This document shows positions 28,664 to 38,102 of a stretch of 64,000 nucleotides of DNA, piece by piece. The stretch is from an uncultured Bacteroidales bacterium. Its GTDB lineage: Bacteria; Bacteroidota; Bacteroidia; Bacteroidales; WCHB1-69. The DNA is taken from the NCBI GenBank assembly GCA_947169105.1, contig CAMVOL010000010.1, positions 1 to 64,000 of the forward strand, written 5' to 3'. Below the pieces are notes generated by a model. It was not told the DNA's origin and ran no database searches. It was given only the letters and a program-made list of their open reading frames with translations. Both the position numbers and the translations under genes were made by a program. Within the stretch, counting starts at the first letter, position 1. Every line of letters begins with the position of its first letter.

Positions 28664-31150
28664 ATGAAAAAAACATTCTTACTTGCACTTTTATGCTGCC
28701 TGTTCTCCCTCGGATTTGCAGGCAACGTGGTTCCCGTTGATGATGCACGGACGGCTTCGGTGAACTTCATCAAGGCGGTTTATCCCGACATGAACGTGAC
28801 GGCATCCGATTTCGTCCTCAAGCACACGGAATTGGACGAGAATGGCGACGCTATTTTCTATCAGTTCGCTATTCGGGAGCAGGGCTTCATCCTCGTTTCC
28901 GCCAATGATGCGGTGGATCCGATTCTGGCCTATTCCGTCACCAACAACTTCAACAGGAACATTCCCAATTATGCGGTTTCAGCGTATCGCGAAGAAATCA
29001 AGGCCGCCAAAAACACCGTAAACCCTGTCGCGTTGAAAGCATGGAACAAATTAGTGAGCACCCGTGCCACCCGTGAGGTTATCGGTCAGTACATTTCTGA
29101 AGAGGTGAAACCTTTCGTCACCTCCAAATGGAACCAGGGCGAATATTTCAACTATCTGTGTCCTGCTCAGGAAAATGCCACACAGTACCAGCAGAACATC
29201 AACTGTGACAACCATGTGCCGGCCGGCTGCGTAGCGACCGCCATGTCACAACTTATGTTCTACTACCGTTATCCGGAATACGGCACTGGCGGCGTAGGTT
29301 ACATCCCCATCCATTACGAATACGATGCCGAGAACAACCCCACTGACACTTTCCGGTATCCGATGCAGGCCCAGCGTTTCGACAATCTTCACGAGTATGA
29401 TGTGATGCCCAGCGAGGTGGACTTCTACGCCGGTGAAGTAGCCAAACTAATGTGGCACAACGGCCTTTCTGTACGCATGGACTACGGTCCGAGCAGTTCC
29501 GGCGCACAATCCGCTGAAGCACTCACCGCCTTCAAGAACTACTGGGGCTACAACCGTACCGCACAAATGTACAGCCGTAACGACTTCTCCGATTCAAGGT
29601 GGACTGACACCCTCACCACAGAATTGAGAAAACTCCATCCCATCTACTACTCCGGTGCTGATGCAGACGGCGGACACGCTTTCATACTGGATGGTTTCCA
29701 AGCTTTCAACGATGTGAACCAGACGGTCCATTACGGGGACACCATTCTGCACATTGACACCATAAGCTCCGACACTACTTATATTTATGAATATTTCGAT
29801 TCAGTCCAGCATCTCGCGTATGATTCTGTCATGGTGATTGACTCCGTCTCGTCCCACTACATCGACACTGTCCTTGTATATGACACCACGTACCATTATA
29901 ATTACTTTGACTCTACTTATTATTATACCTACGACTCCACCGTCGTGGATTCTTCCATCACCTACAACACGACCTCCTACACTACCCATACCGACAGCCT
30001 GACCACCTACACGCTGGACACTACCTATTCCTACACAGCCGTCCATATCAATTGGGGATGGGGTGGCTACAACGACGGCTATTTCAAAATCACCGGTGCC
30101 AGACACATGGGCGGCTACACGCAGAATGAGTCGGCGATGATTGGGGTTTACCCAGCCGACCAAGCGCCAAAAGACACTACCGGCCACAAACGGATAATTG
30201 GTTCCCGCGGCTCCATTAGCGATGGCTCAGGCAACATCAACTACCGTCCGAACACCGACCGCACATGGACTATCTACGCCAACGGCGCCACGCAATACAC
30301 CTTCGAGTTCCTCCGTTTGGCTACCGAAGCAAACAACGACGTGATTATTTTCTACAAAAACGGTGACATGACCAATGAAGCGAAACGTGTTTCCGGTACG
30401 ACCCTCCCCTCCGCCTTCTCCATCAGCGCTGACAGTGTGACCGTCCGCTTCCTCACCAACGCCGACAGCATCACTGACAAAGGTTTCATCTTCGACTTTG
30501 TCGCCACCGTCGCCTCTCCTTATTGCAACGAAAACTATGTCACCCTCAACGATGGAATGGGGATCATCAGCGACAAGAGCGGTTCCGACGACGTGGATCC
30601 GTCAGAGCCCTACCGTCCCGACGGCATCTGCAAATGGGAAATCACCGGCGCCAACACCACCTACTTCTCCTATCCCAAAATCGACCTCGGCCATGGTGAC
30701 TATGTGGACATCTATGAATACAAGGGCCTCCAGAGATACGAACTTCTCAAACGTATCGACATCTATAACTGGCCGACTGAAGATGTGTTCGTCTCCCACT
30801 CCCGCAGAATCAGAATCCATTTTGTGACTGACAACTACGATGAAAAGACCGGTTTCGAACTTACGTACCAGATTGTCACCGATGTGAAAGAGAACGGTAT
30901 CACCGACCTGAACATTTTCCCGAATCCCGCCAGCAGCACGCTGAATGTGCTCCTGAACACCGAAGAGGCCGGACAACTCACCTTCCGTATTTCTGACATG
31001 ACCGGCCGCACCATTTCCACCGAAAGCGTCGAGAACTACGGCGGAGAAATGATGCACACCCTCAACGTCAGCAATCTCTCCAAAGGTCTCTACCTCCTCA
31101 GCATTGAAGGCAAACAGGTCAAGACCGTCCACAAATTCATCGTTGAATAA
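28664..31150 (+). CDS. C10 family (streptopain/SpeB-like) cysteine peptidase with T9SS type A sorting domain
   Basis: VPAGCVATAMSQLMFYYRYPEYG (Cys), GGHAFILDGF (His), HINWGWGGYNDGYF; C-terminal IFPNPASSTLNVLL...GLYLLSIEGKQVKTVHKFIVE. Confidence 0.92.
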   Translation: MKKTFLLALLCCLFSLGFAGNVVPVDDARTASVNFIKAVYPDMNVTASDFVLKHTELDENGDAIFYQFAIREQGFILVSANDAVDPILAYSVTNNFNRNIPNYAVSAYREEIKAAKNTVNPVALKAWNKLVSTRATREVIGQYISEEVKPFVTSKWNQGEYFNYLCPAQENATQYQQNINCDNHVPAGCVATAMSQLMFYYRYPEYGTGGVGYIPIHYEYDAENNPTDTFRYPMQAQRFDNLHEYDVMPSEVDFYAGEVAKLMWHNGLSVRMDYGPSSSGAQSAEALTAFKNYWGYNRTAQMYSRNDFSDSRWTDTLTTELRKLHPIYYSGADADGGHAFILDGFQAFNDVNQTVHYGDTILHIDTISSDTTYIYEYFDSVQHLAYDSVMVIDSVSSHYIDTVLVYDTTYHYNYFDSTYYYTYDSTVVDSSITYNTTSYTTHTDSLTTYTLDTTYSYTAVHINWGWGGYNDGYFKITGARHMGGYTQNESAMIGVYPADQAPKDTTGHKRIIGSRGSISDGSGNINYRPNTDRTWTIYANGATQYTFEFLRLATEANNDVIIFYKNGDMTNEAKRVSGTTLPSAFSISADSVTVRFLTNADSITDKGFIFDFVATVASPYCNENYVTLNDGMGIISDKSGSDDVDPSEPYRPDGICKWEITGANTTYFSYPKIDLGHGDYVDIYEYKGLQRYELLKRIDIYNWPTEDVFVSHSRRIRIHFVTDNYDEKTGFELTYQIVTDVKENGITDLNIFPNPASSTLNVLLNTEEAGQLTFRISDMTGRTISTESVENYGGEMMHTLNVSNLSKGLYLLSIEGKQVKTVHKFIVE

Positions 31151-31166
31151 CGCTCTGTTTAAGCAT

Positions 31167-31200
31167 AGAAAAAGAGGTTCTGACGAACCTCTTTTTTTTT
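31167..31200 (+). terminator. Intrinsic terminator
   Basis: aaaaagaggttctgacgaacctctttttttt. Confidence 0.9.
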
Positions 31201-31223
31201 GCCTGACAAAGAAAAAATGATGA

Positions 31224-31254
31224 TTTGACGATTAAAAAAAAATTGCTATTTTTG
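31224..31254 (+). promoter_or_regulatory. Consensus Bacteroidota promoter TTTG-N19-TATTTTTG
   Basis: tttgacgattaaaaaaaaattgctatttttg, 32 nt before the start codon. Confidence 0.8.
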
Positions 31255-31285
31255 CGCCTCGTTTTTTTGAACAAAATTTATTAGT

Positions 31286-33058
31286 ATGAAAATATTCCGT
31301 TTTCTTTTTATTGCAGCAGCATTGCAGCTTTCATTAGGCCTTTTCACGTCGCTCAATGCGCAGAAACTCAAGACCGACGATGTCCCTGGCGACGTAACCC
31401 AGTCTTTCACATCGGAATACCCGAGCGCCAAACTTTCCTCTTGGATGTTGGAAGGCGACCAGTATGTCGCAATTTTTAAGGATGACGGCTCAAACGGGAA
31501 AGCCTACTTCACCAATGACGGTACTTGGGTAAAAACGACTTACGACATCCCCACCTCAGAAATCCCGCTCAGCATTTCCAAATATGTTACAGAAAACTAT
31601 CCGAATTATGAGATTTCCGTCTGCAATCTCCGCGAGATGCCAAAGGTGAACACCCACTACTATCTGGAAGTCCGCTTCCCCGAAGTGGGCGGCAAGGAAG
31701 AGCCCTCCGTCCTCACTTTCGACTATGTAGGCAACCTCCTCAACCGCGAGGATCCCGTGGGATTCGTACTCCGTACTGAAGAACCCGCACACGCCGCCGC
31801 AAACCAAAAACCGGCGAAGACCCCTGCAAAAGCAGACCGAGAAGAGGTGTCACGCAACAACAAGGAAAAGGATGACGATTACGAGAAACCGGAAAAGATA
31901 GAGAAAGCAAAAGCTGAACCTGCCAAGAAAGGCAAGAAGGGCAAAAAAGAGGCCGCCGAACCTTTCGACCCGTGGGCAAAATACGCCATAGCCGAGAGCC
32001 AGGTGCCCACCGTCGTCCAGAAGATGTTCAAAAAGAAGGCCACCAAGCCCGAAAACACCAAATGGTTCCTCGTCGGCGAAACCTATATCGGCAAATGCGT
32101 TGTGCGCGAGCTTCCCGTTGAAGTCTATATTTCCAAAAAAGGTGCATGGAAAAAGACCTACTCCTACATGCTCCAAGAACGCATCACCAGCGCCATGGTC
32201 AAGCACATCGAAACCTACTACAAGGGCTACAAGTTCATCAAGGCCTTCAAGGAACTCCGCGCCGACAAAAAGAACAAAGTTTATATCGAGTTCTACGAAA
32301 AGAAGAACTACAAGAAGAAACTCCCCACCGGTATCTGGTTTGACGAGAAGACCCGCAAGATGATCCGCACCGTCGATCCGAACTTCGAGGATCCGTTCAA
32401 CGATCCCGACCTGTTCACCAACACCGCTCCGTCACAGGAGGACATCCAAGCCGCCATTGACGAGCTGCCGGCTGCCGTCAAATCGTACATCTCCACCAAC
32501 TACCCGCCGTACAAAATCCGTGAGGCCGACACCGAAAACGACCCCGACCTCGGTGACATCTACCGCGTGGAAATCACCTCCGGCGGCAGCAGCTACATCA
32601 CCCTCTTCTTCGACAAGAGCGGCAAATTCCTGAAAAAGGAAATGAGTGACGGAATGAAAACTGTGAAATCTTACGGCGACTATGATGAAATCGAAGTGCC
32701 CGAAGTGGTAATCAACGCCTTCAAGGCCAAATTCCCGCGCATAGACAACCCCGTCTGGGATGAGGACGAAAACGAGAACTTCGACGTGCAGTTCACCGGC
32801 ACCAAAGGCAAAGAGATGTGCATCTTCTCCCCCGACGGCCAGCTTTTGGAAGACCTCTTCTTCCTTGATGAGACCAAAGTGATTCCCGAAATCGAAAATT
32901 ACCTCAAATCTAACTACGGCAAATACGAAATCCTGAACTACTTCTCCGTCAAAAAAGACAACACCAACCACTACAAACTGATTATCATGCCCAACAAGGC
33001 AAAATACTCCAAGTATCTGTGGTTCTCCGCCAAGGGCGAATTTGAACGGGAAGAATAA
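31286..33058 (+). CDS. Secreted protein with multiple PepSY-like (beta-lactamase-inhibitor-like) domains
   Basis: Signal peptide; repeated pattern [DV]P..V...F...YP..K...W with YF/F..DG..V. Confidence 0.78.
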   Translation: MKIFRFLFIAAALQLSLGLFTSLNAQKLKTDDVPGDVTQSFTSEYPSAKLSSWMLEGDQYVAIFKDDGSNGKAYFTNDGTWVKTTYDIPTSEIPLSISKYVTENYPNYEISVCNLREMPKVNTHYYLEVRFPEVGGKEEPSVLTFDYVGNLLNREDPVGFVLRTEEPAHAAANQKPAKTPAKADREEVSRNNKEKDDDYEKPEKIEKAKAEPAKKGKKGKKEAAEPFDPWAKYAIAESQVPTVVQKMFKKKATKPENTKWFLVGETYIGKCVVRELPVEVYISKKGAWKKTYSYMLQERITSAMVKHIETYYKGYKFIKAFKELRADKKNKVYIEFYEKKNYKKKLPTGIWFDEKTRKMIRTVDPNFEDPFNDPDLFTNTAPSQEDIQAAIDELPAAVKSYISTNYPPYKIREADTENDPDLGDIYRVEITSGGSSYITLFFDKSGKFLKKEMSDGMKTVKSYGDYDEIEVPEVVINAFKAKFPRIDNPVWDEDENENFDVQFTGTKGKEMCIFSPDGQLLEDLFFLDETKVIPEIENYLKSNYGKYEILNYFSVKKDNTNHYKLIIMPNKAKYSKYLWFSAKGEFEREE

Positions 33059-33136
33059 CCCACCCATCTATTAGCATCCAATAGGCGCGTGCCCGCGAGC
33101 TTCGGCTTCGACACGCGCTTTTTAATAAAATAAAGT

Positions 33137-33997
33137 ATGGCTTTTATCGAAATCAAACTGACCTTAGCACAAGCGGATCCGTGGAAGGACGTCTTCACCT
33201 CCCTCCTTGCCGATGCGGGCTGCGACAGCTTTATGGACGGCGAGTCCGAGAACATCCTTCTCGCCTACATCAAAGAGGAGCTTTATGACGCGGAAACTAT
33301 TAAGCAACTCCTTCAAAATCACGGATTTGACGCAGACATAGCGTTCACTGTCAGCCGTATTGAAGAGCAGGACTGGAATGCCGTATGGGAAGCCAGTTAC
33401 GAGCCCGTGACGATTGCCGGACGCTGCCACATCCGTGCCCCGTTCCACGAACCATGTCCCGATGCGGAGTACGAAATTATCATTGAGCCGAAAATGTCAT
33501 TTGGAACGGCACACCACGAGACCACTTCCCTGATGATTGAATACATTCTGGAAGAGGACTTTACGGGCAAATCGGTATTGGATATGGGCTCCGGAACGGG
33601 CGTTCTGGCCATCCTCACCCGAAAACGCGGCGCCACCCCCGTCATCGCCATCGACAACGACCCGTGGGCTTACGAAAACAACATTGAGAACAACGCCCGC
33701 AACAGCATCAACGACATCACCGTGAAACTGGGAGACGCGTCCGCCATCGGCGAACAAGTTTTCGATGTCATCATCGCCAATATCAACCGCAACATCCTGC
33801 TCAACGACATGCACCTGTACGCCAAGTCGATGCACCCCGGCTCCATCATCTTCTTCAGCGGTTTCTACCAAGGCCACGACCTCGACACCATCAAAGCCAA
33901 AGCTGCCACCCTCGGACTGGAGTTCGTCTCCAACAAGGTCCGAAACGAATGGACCGCCGCAAAATTTATCAAAGTGACAAGTTCATCAAGTTTATAA
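33137..33997 (+). CDS. prmA: Ribosomal protein L11 methyltransferase
   Basis: DWNAVWEASYEPVTIAGRCHIRAPFH; SFGTAHHETTSLMIEYILE; VLDMGSGTGVLAILTRKRGA; VIIANINRNILL. Confidence 0.95.
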   Translation: MAFIEIKLTLAQADPWKDVFTSLLADAGCDSFMDGESENILLAYIKEELYDAETIKQLLQNHGFDADIAFTVSRIEEQDWNAVWEASYEPVTIAGRCHIRAPFHEPCPDAEYEIIIEPKMSFGTAHHETTSLMIEYILEEDFTGKSVLDMGSGTGVLAILTRKRGATPVIAIDNDPWAYENNIENNARNSINDITVKLGDASAIGEQVFDVIIANINRNILLNDMHLYAKSMHPGSIIFFSGFYQGHDLDTIKAKAATLGLEFVSNKVRNEWTAAKFIKVTSSSSL

Positions 33998-34018
33998 AGT
34001 TTATTAAGTTCATAAAGA
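33965..34018. repeat. AAGTTYATC-type repeat, copy 3, overlapping the 3' end of prmA
   Basis: aaagtgacaagttcatcaagtttataaagtttattaagttcataaag. Confidence 0.8.
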
Positions 34019-34049
34019 TATAGGGTATAGTAATTTAAAATATATGGTT

Positions 34050-35015
34050 ATGAAAAAAATATTCATTTTGTGTATGGCAATGATGATGGTGGCGACCTCC
34101 TGCAAGAAGGCGTTCACCGTAAAAGTGGATAACGCCTCCGTGGGCATCGCCAGTGAGGTGTTGGTAATTATGGACAAATCGGTATGGCCGCAGGAGATTC
34201 AGGACAGTGTCCGCAAGCTGCTGAGCGTGCCGCAGCCATGTCTGAATCAGGACGAGCCGATGTTCGACGTGCTGCTGTTGGACGAGCAGTTCTTCCAGGC
34301 CGACAAGCAGCGCCATTATAACATCGTCCGCTTCGAAGTCACGCAGGACGATTCCGCCACCTGCGAAATTTCAAAGGGAATCTATGCCAATCCGCAGGTT
34401 ATCGTTGAGGTGAAAGGAAAAGACCTATACGAATGTCTCCAATGTTTTGCAAATCAACAAGATGAAATACGTACTGCCTTGTACGAAAATGACATACAGA
34501 AAATTTCGTCCGCTTACGAGACCATCCTCAATGTGGAGTTGCAACGCCGCATCAAGGACAAGTTCGGAATTCTGCTCACCGTGCCGAAGGACTACAGTGT
34601 GGCCCGCGAAGGCGACGACTTCCTTTGGATTGCCTACCGCACCTACGTTAACGACCGTTTCGTGATGATTTACCGTTCCGACAGCACGGTCATCACGAGG
34701 GAGAGCATGATCAATGACCGCAACAACTTCTGCCGCAAATTCATTGAAGGGGAAAAAGAAAGCGTCCATCCCGTCGTCACCCGCTTGGCCGGTCTTCCCG
34801 ATGCGCGTCCGATGCAGCTCGGCAGCAAAATCGGCATGGAGATGCGCGGCCTCTGGGAGACGGAAAACGACTATATGGGCGGTCCCTTCTACCATTTTTC
34901 CTACGTGAATGCACAAAACAAGTGCATCAGTGTGGACGGTTTTGTCTATGCGCCCAACGAGCCGAAGCGCAATTACCTCCGTCAGGTGGAGGCCATTGTA
35001 AAATCTGTAAAATAA
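34050..35015 (+). CDS. DUF4837 family lipoprotein
   Basis: MKKIFILCMAMMMVATSCKK; EVLVIMDKSVW...LLSVPQPCLNQDEPMFDVLLL. Confidence 0.85.
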   Translation: MKKIFILCMAMMMVATSCKKAFTVKVDNASVGIASEVLVIMDKSVWPQEIQDSVRKLLSVPQPCLNQDEPMFDVLLLDEQFFQADKQRHYNIVRFEVTQDDSATCEISKGIYANPQVIVEVKGKDLYECLQCFANQQDEIRTALYENDIQKISSAYETILNVELQRRIKDKFGILLTVPKDYSVAREGDDFLWIAYRTYVNDRFVMIYRSDSTVITRESMINDRNNFCRKFIEGEKESVHPVVTRLAGLPDARPMQLGSKIGMEMRGLWETENDYMGGPFYHFSYVNAQNKCISVDGFVYAPNEPKRNYLRQVEAIVKSVK

Positions 35016-35054
35016 TTTTGCAACATTTCCGAATTTCCCGCGTCTTGCCCTTTT

Positions 35055-35588
35055 GTGAAACCGATGGATGAAAAAGAACTTGTCGAAAAGTGCCTTGTAA
35101 ACGACAAAAGCGCCCAAAAGCTACTCTACGACACCTATTCATCGCAAATGATGGGGTTGTGCATGCGGTATGCCAATTCGCGGGAGGAAGGTGAAGATAT
35201 TCTGATAGAAGGATTTACAAAGATATTTTCCAACCTGCAAAACTTCCGTTTCGATTGCAGCCTCGGCACGTGGATGCGAAGGATTCTGGTGAACACAGCC
35301 ATCAGCCACTTCCGGATGCACCACAAGCATCACAACACGCTGCCGCTCGAAAATGCCGAAAGCGAGCTCAGAGTCACGCACGAACTGCCCTCTGACCACA
35401 TTCAGGAGAAGGAGCTGCTGGCACTCATCCAACGGATGCCCGAGACCTACCGCGTCATTTTCAACCTCGCGGTGATTGAAGGCTACTCACACCAAGAGAT
35501 CGGCGCGATGCTCGATATTCAGGAAAGCACCTCGCGCTCGCAACTGACACGGGCACGCAACTGGTTGAAGGAACGACTACAACGATGA
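35055..35588 (+). CDS. ECF-type RNA polymerase sigma factor
   Basis: Region 2 QKLLYDTYSSQMMGLCMRYANSREEGEDILIEGFTKIFSNLQNF; region 4 PETYRVIFNLAVIEGYSHQEIGAMLDIQESTSRSQLTRARNWLKERL. Confidence 0.95.
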   Translation: MKPMDEKELVEKCLVNDKSAQKLLYDTYSSQMMGLCMRYANSREEGEDILIEGFTKIFSNLQNFRFDCSLGTWMRRILVNTAISHFRMHHKHHNTLPLENAESELRVTHELPSDHIQEKELLALIQRMPETYRVIFNLAVIEGYSHQEIGAMLDIQESTSRSQLTRARNWLKERLQR

Positions 35589-35606
35589 TATCTCACCATT
35601 TTTAAT

Positions 35607-36551
35607 ATGAACGACGAAGAAATAAAACGGCTATTGGAAAATGTGGAAGTGCAGCCCTCGGCGCACTGCTGGGAAGCTATTTCCAGCAATATTGCCGCCG
35701 GGACGGGTGCAGCAGCCACCACTGCGGCAAAAGTAGCGGGCCACGCACTCTCTACCACTGCCAAGGTTATCATCGGAGCTGTCGGTGCCGCCGCAGTCGC
35801 TACCACCGCCGTCATCCTCGCCGTCACTGGAGCCTTTTCTCCGGAAGAAACAGTAACTCCTGAAAAACAGATTGTGGTAGTAGAACCGACCCGCACGGAC
35901 GAAACTATGCCGGTTATCGAAGAAAACGTTTCTTCCGTCAGTCCCGCCCAACCTGCCGAAAAAACGGCCACGCCTGCAACGGCACTTCCGTCCGCAGCCA
36001 CTGCCGATGAAAGTCCCGTCGCAGCCACTGCCAGCTCCCCTGCCCCAGCGGAGCCCGCCCCGAAAACTGCGGTAAGTCCGGCGAAACCCACTCCAACTCC
36101 TGCCTCATCCACCCCGAAAGCTACGTCATCTGCCACACCCGCGAGTGCATCGGAGGCTTCGTCCACGCCCAAAGCGACACCGAAACCTACGGCAACCACC
36201 AAACCAGCCCAAACCTCCTCCCTCACCGACCTTTCCGATCCCGTTTTGGAAGATGCCGAAACCTTCAGCAGCATCGACTTCGCGCCGCCAGTGGCATTGG
36301 TCATCCCCAACATCATCACCCCCAACGGCGACGGCTCCAACGACGTCTTCATCATCCAGGGGATTGAACAGACCGAGCGCAACCGCCTCATAATCAGAAA
36401 TAATAACGGCAGCATCGTCTTCCAGACCGTGAACTACCGGAACGACTGGGGTGCCCCGCATCTCCCCGACGGTACCTACTTCTACCAATTCGTTTACACC
36501 CTTCACGGAATTGACGAAACACGCACCGGAACACTGACGATTATGCGGTAA
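35607..36551 (+). CDS. Anti-sigma-like single-pass membrane protein with gliding-motility-associated C-terminal (CHU_C, T9SS type B) domain
   Basis: MNDEEIKRLLENVEVQPSAHCWEAISSNI; TM IIGAVGAAAVATTAVILAVTGAF; Pro/Ala/Thr linker; PNIITPNGDGSNDVFIIQGI..NDWGAPHLPDGTYFYQFVYTL..GTLTIMR. Confidence 0.82.
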   Translation: MNDEEIKRLLENVEVQPSAHCWEAISSNIAAGTGAAATTAAKVAGHALSTTAKVIIGAVGAAAVATTAVILAVTGAFSPEETVTPEKQIVVVEPTRTDETMPVIEENVSSVSPAQPAEKTATPATALPSAATADESPVAATASSPAPAEPAPKTAVSPAKPTPTPASSTPKATSSATPASASEASSTPKATPKPTATTKPAQTSSLTDLSDPVLEDAETFSSIDFAPPVALVIPNIITPNGDGSNDVFIIQGIEQTERNRLIIRNNNGSIVFQTVNYRNDWGAPHLPDGTYFYQFVYTLHGIDETRTGTLTIMR

Positions 36552-36559
36552 AAAATCGT

Positions 36560-36567
36560 ACCTTTGC
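36560..36567 (+). promoter_or_regulatory. -7 element TACCTTTG
   Basis: atcgtacctttgccaac, 18 nt before the 36585 start. Confidence 0.6.
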
Positions 36568-36584
36568 CAACTTATTTTTAGCAA

Positions 36585-37625
36585 ATGGAACAGAGTACAA
36601 ATAAGTTCGGCGAAATCGTCAAAAAGATACTTAAATTCATTCTTTTCTTCGGCATCGGAGCTTTCTTTATCTGGCTGTCTGTCAGAAAATTATCTCCTGA
36701 CGATGTAGAAAATCTGAAAGAAAGTGCGGCACAGGTGACACGCGGTTCGGCGTGGATTTTCCTCTTCCTTGCCTTCTTGGTGGGCGCCATTTCCAACTAC
36801 ATCCGTGCGCTTCGGAACCGGCAGTTGCTGCAACCGCTCGGCTACGAAACGCGCACCAGCATGGTCTTTTACTCCGTGATGGTGATGTACCTCGCCAACT
36901 ACGCCTTCCCGCGCTTGGGCGAAGTGTTGCGCTGCACCTTCCTGCAACGGTACGAGAAAGTGCCCTTCGAAAAATCGTTGGGAACCGTAGTAACGGAACG
37001 GGCGGTGGACCTCATCTGTCTTATCATCGTGTTTATCAGCGCTTTCGCCATCAACACGGGGCTGCTTGACACCCTCAAAATTGGAGATGTCACCCTGCGG
37101 GAAAGCATGAACGCCAAGTTTTCCGGCATGGCCCACAACTACACGATGTTCATCCTTATCGGAGCCATCGTCGCCTTCATTGTCATTGCCGTTCTGACCA
37201 AGAAATGGTGGTCGAAAATCAACTTTTTCGTCAAAATCAAGAACTTTTTCGTAGGCATCTGGCAAGGACTGGTTTCCATCAAAGACCTGAAAAACCCGGG
37301 GCTTTTCCTCGTTTACACCGTTTCCATCTGGATTCTGTGGATCTTTGAAACGGTCTTCTGCTTTCAGGCGTTCGATTTCCTGTCGGGCATGAGCTTCACG
37401 GTGATGTTCAGTGTGTTTGCCATCGGAAACCTTGGTTTCCTGATCGGACCTGGCGGCATCGGGGCATACCCGCTGATTGTGGCGGCAATGCTCGTTCTGT
37501 ACGGTGTGGACTACAGCGCGGGGCTGGCTGCCGGCTGGATCGGCTGGGGCGTACAAACCTTGCAAGTGCTCGTTTTAGGAGTTTTCTCCCTGATTGCCAC
37601 CTCTTTTGTCAAACGGAAAGAATAG
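36585..37625 (+). CDS. Lysylphosphatidylglycerol synthase TM region / flippase-like membrane protein
   Basis: Multi-TM; YIRALRNRQLLQPLGYETRTSMVFYSVMVMYLANYAFPRLGEVLRC; GPGGIGAYPLIVAAML. Confidence 0.87.
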   Translation: MEQSTNKFGEIVKKILKFILFFGIGAFFIWLSVRKLSPDDVENLKESAAQVTRGSAWIFLFLAFLVGAISNYIRALRNRQLLQPLGYETRTSMVFYSVMVMYLANYAFPRLGEVLRCTFLQRYEKVPFEKSLGTVVTERAVDLICLIIVFISAFAINTGLLDTLKIGDVTLRESMNAKFSGMAHNYTMFILIGAIVAFIVIAVLTKKWWSKINFFVKIKNFFVGIWQGLVSIKDLKNPGLFLVYTVSIWILWIFETVFCFQAFDFLSGMSFTVMFSVFAIGNLGFLIGPGGIGAYPLIVAAMLVLYGVDYSAGLAAGWIGWGVQTLQVLVLGVFSLIATSFVKRKE

Positions 37626-37631
37626 TTGCAA

Positions 37632-38102
37632 ATGTCTATCATACAATCTATTGAGTCAAAAATCATCCCAATCGGCCGCTGGCAGGAACTTCACGGGCAG
37701 TATCGGAAGGTGGTCTTCACCAACGGCTGTTTCGATGTGCTTCACCGCGGCCACGTCACCTACTTGGCACAGACCCGCGAACTCGGCGACTGCCTTGTGG
37801 TGGGGCTGAACAGCGATGCCTCCGTGAAACGTCTCAAAGGCGACAGCCGACCCATCAACAGCGAAAACGACCGCGCTTTCGTCTTGGCCGCACTTTCTTC
37901 CATTGACTATATTATTCTTTTTGAAGAAGATACCCCCAAAAATCTGATAGAACAGGTGAACCCCGACATTCTCGTCAAAGGCGGCGACTATCAGATTGAC
38001 CATATTGTCGGTGCGGACTTTGTCCTGAAAAACGGCGGCCAGGTCCTTACCATTCCTTTTGTAGATGGTTACTCCTCCACCAAAATCATCCAAGCATTAT
38101 GA
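37632..38102 (+). CDS. D-glycero-beta-D-manno-heptose 1-phosphate adenylyltransferase (RfaE2/HldE C-terminal-like)
   Basis: [50 protein letters not shown]. Confidence 0.92.
   Translation: MSIIQSIESKIIPIGRWQELHGQYRKVVFTNGCFDVLHRGHVTYLAQTRELGDCLVVGLNSDASVKRLKGDSRPINSENDRAFVLAALSSIDYIILFEEDTPKNLIEQVNPDILVKGGDYQIDHIVGADFVLKNGGQVLTIPFVDGYSSTKIIQAL

Noticed and set aside
36070-36235. Pro/Ala/Thr-rich stretch considered as a collagen-like or phase-variable repeat
   Set aside because: No regular nucleotide period; behaves like an ordinary flexible linker between TM and CHU_C domain.
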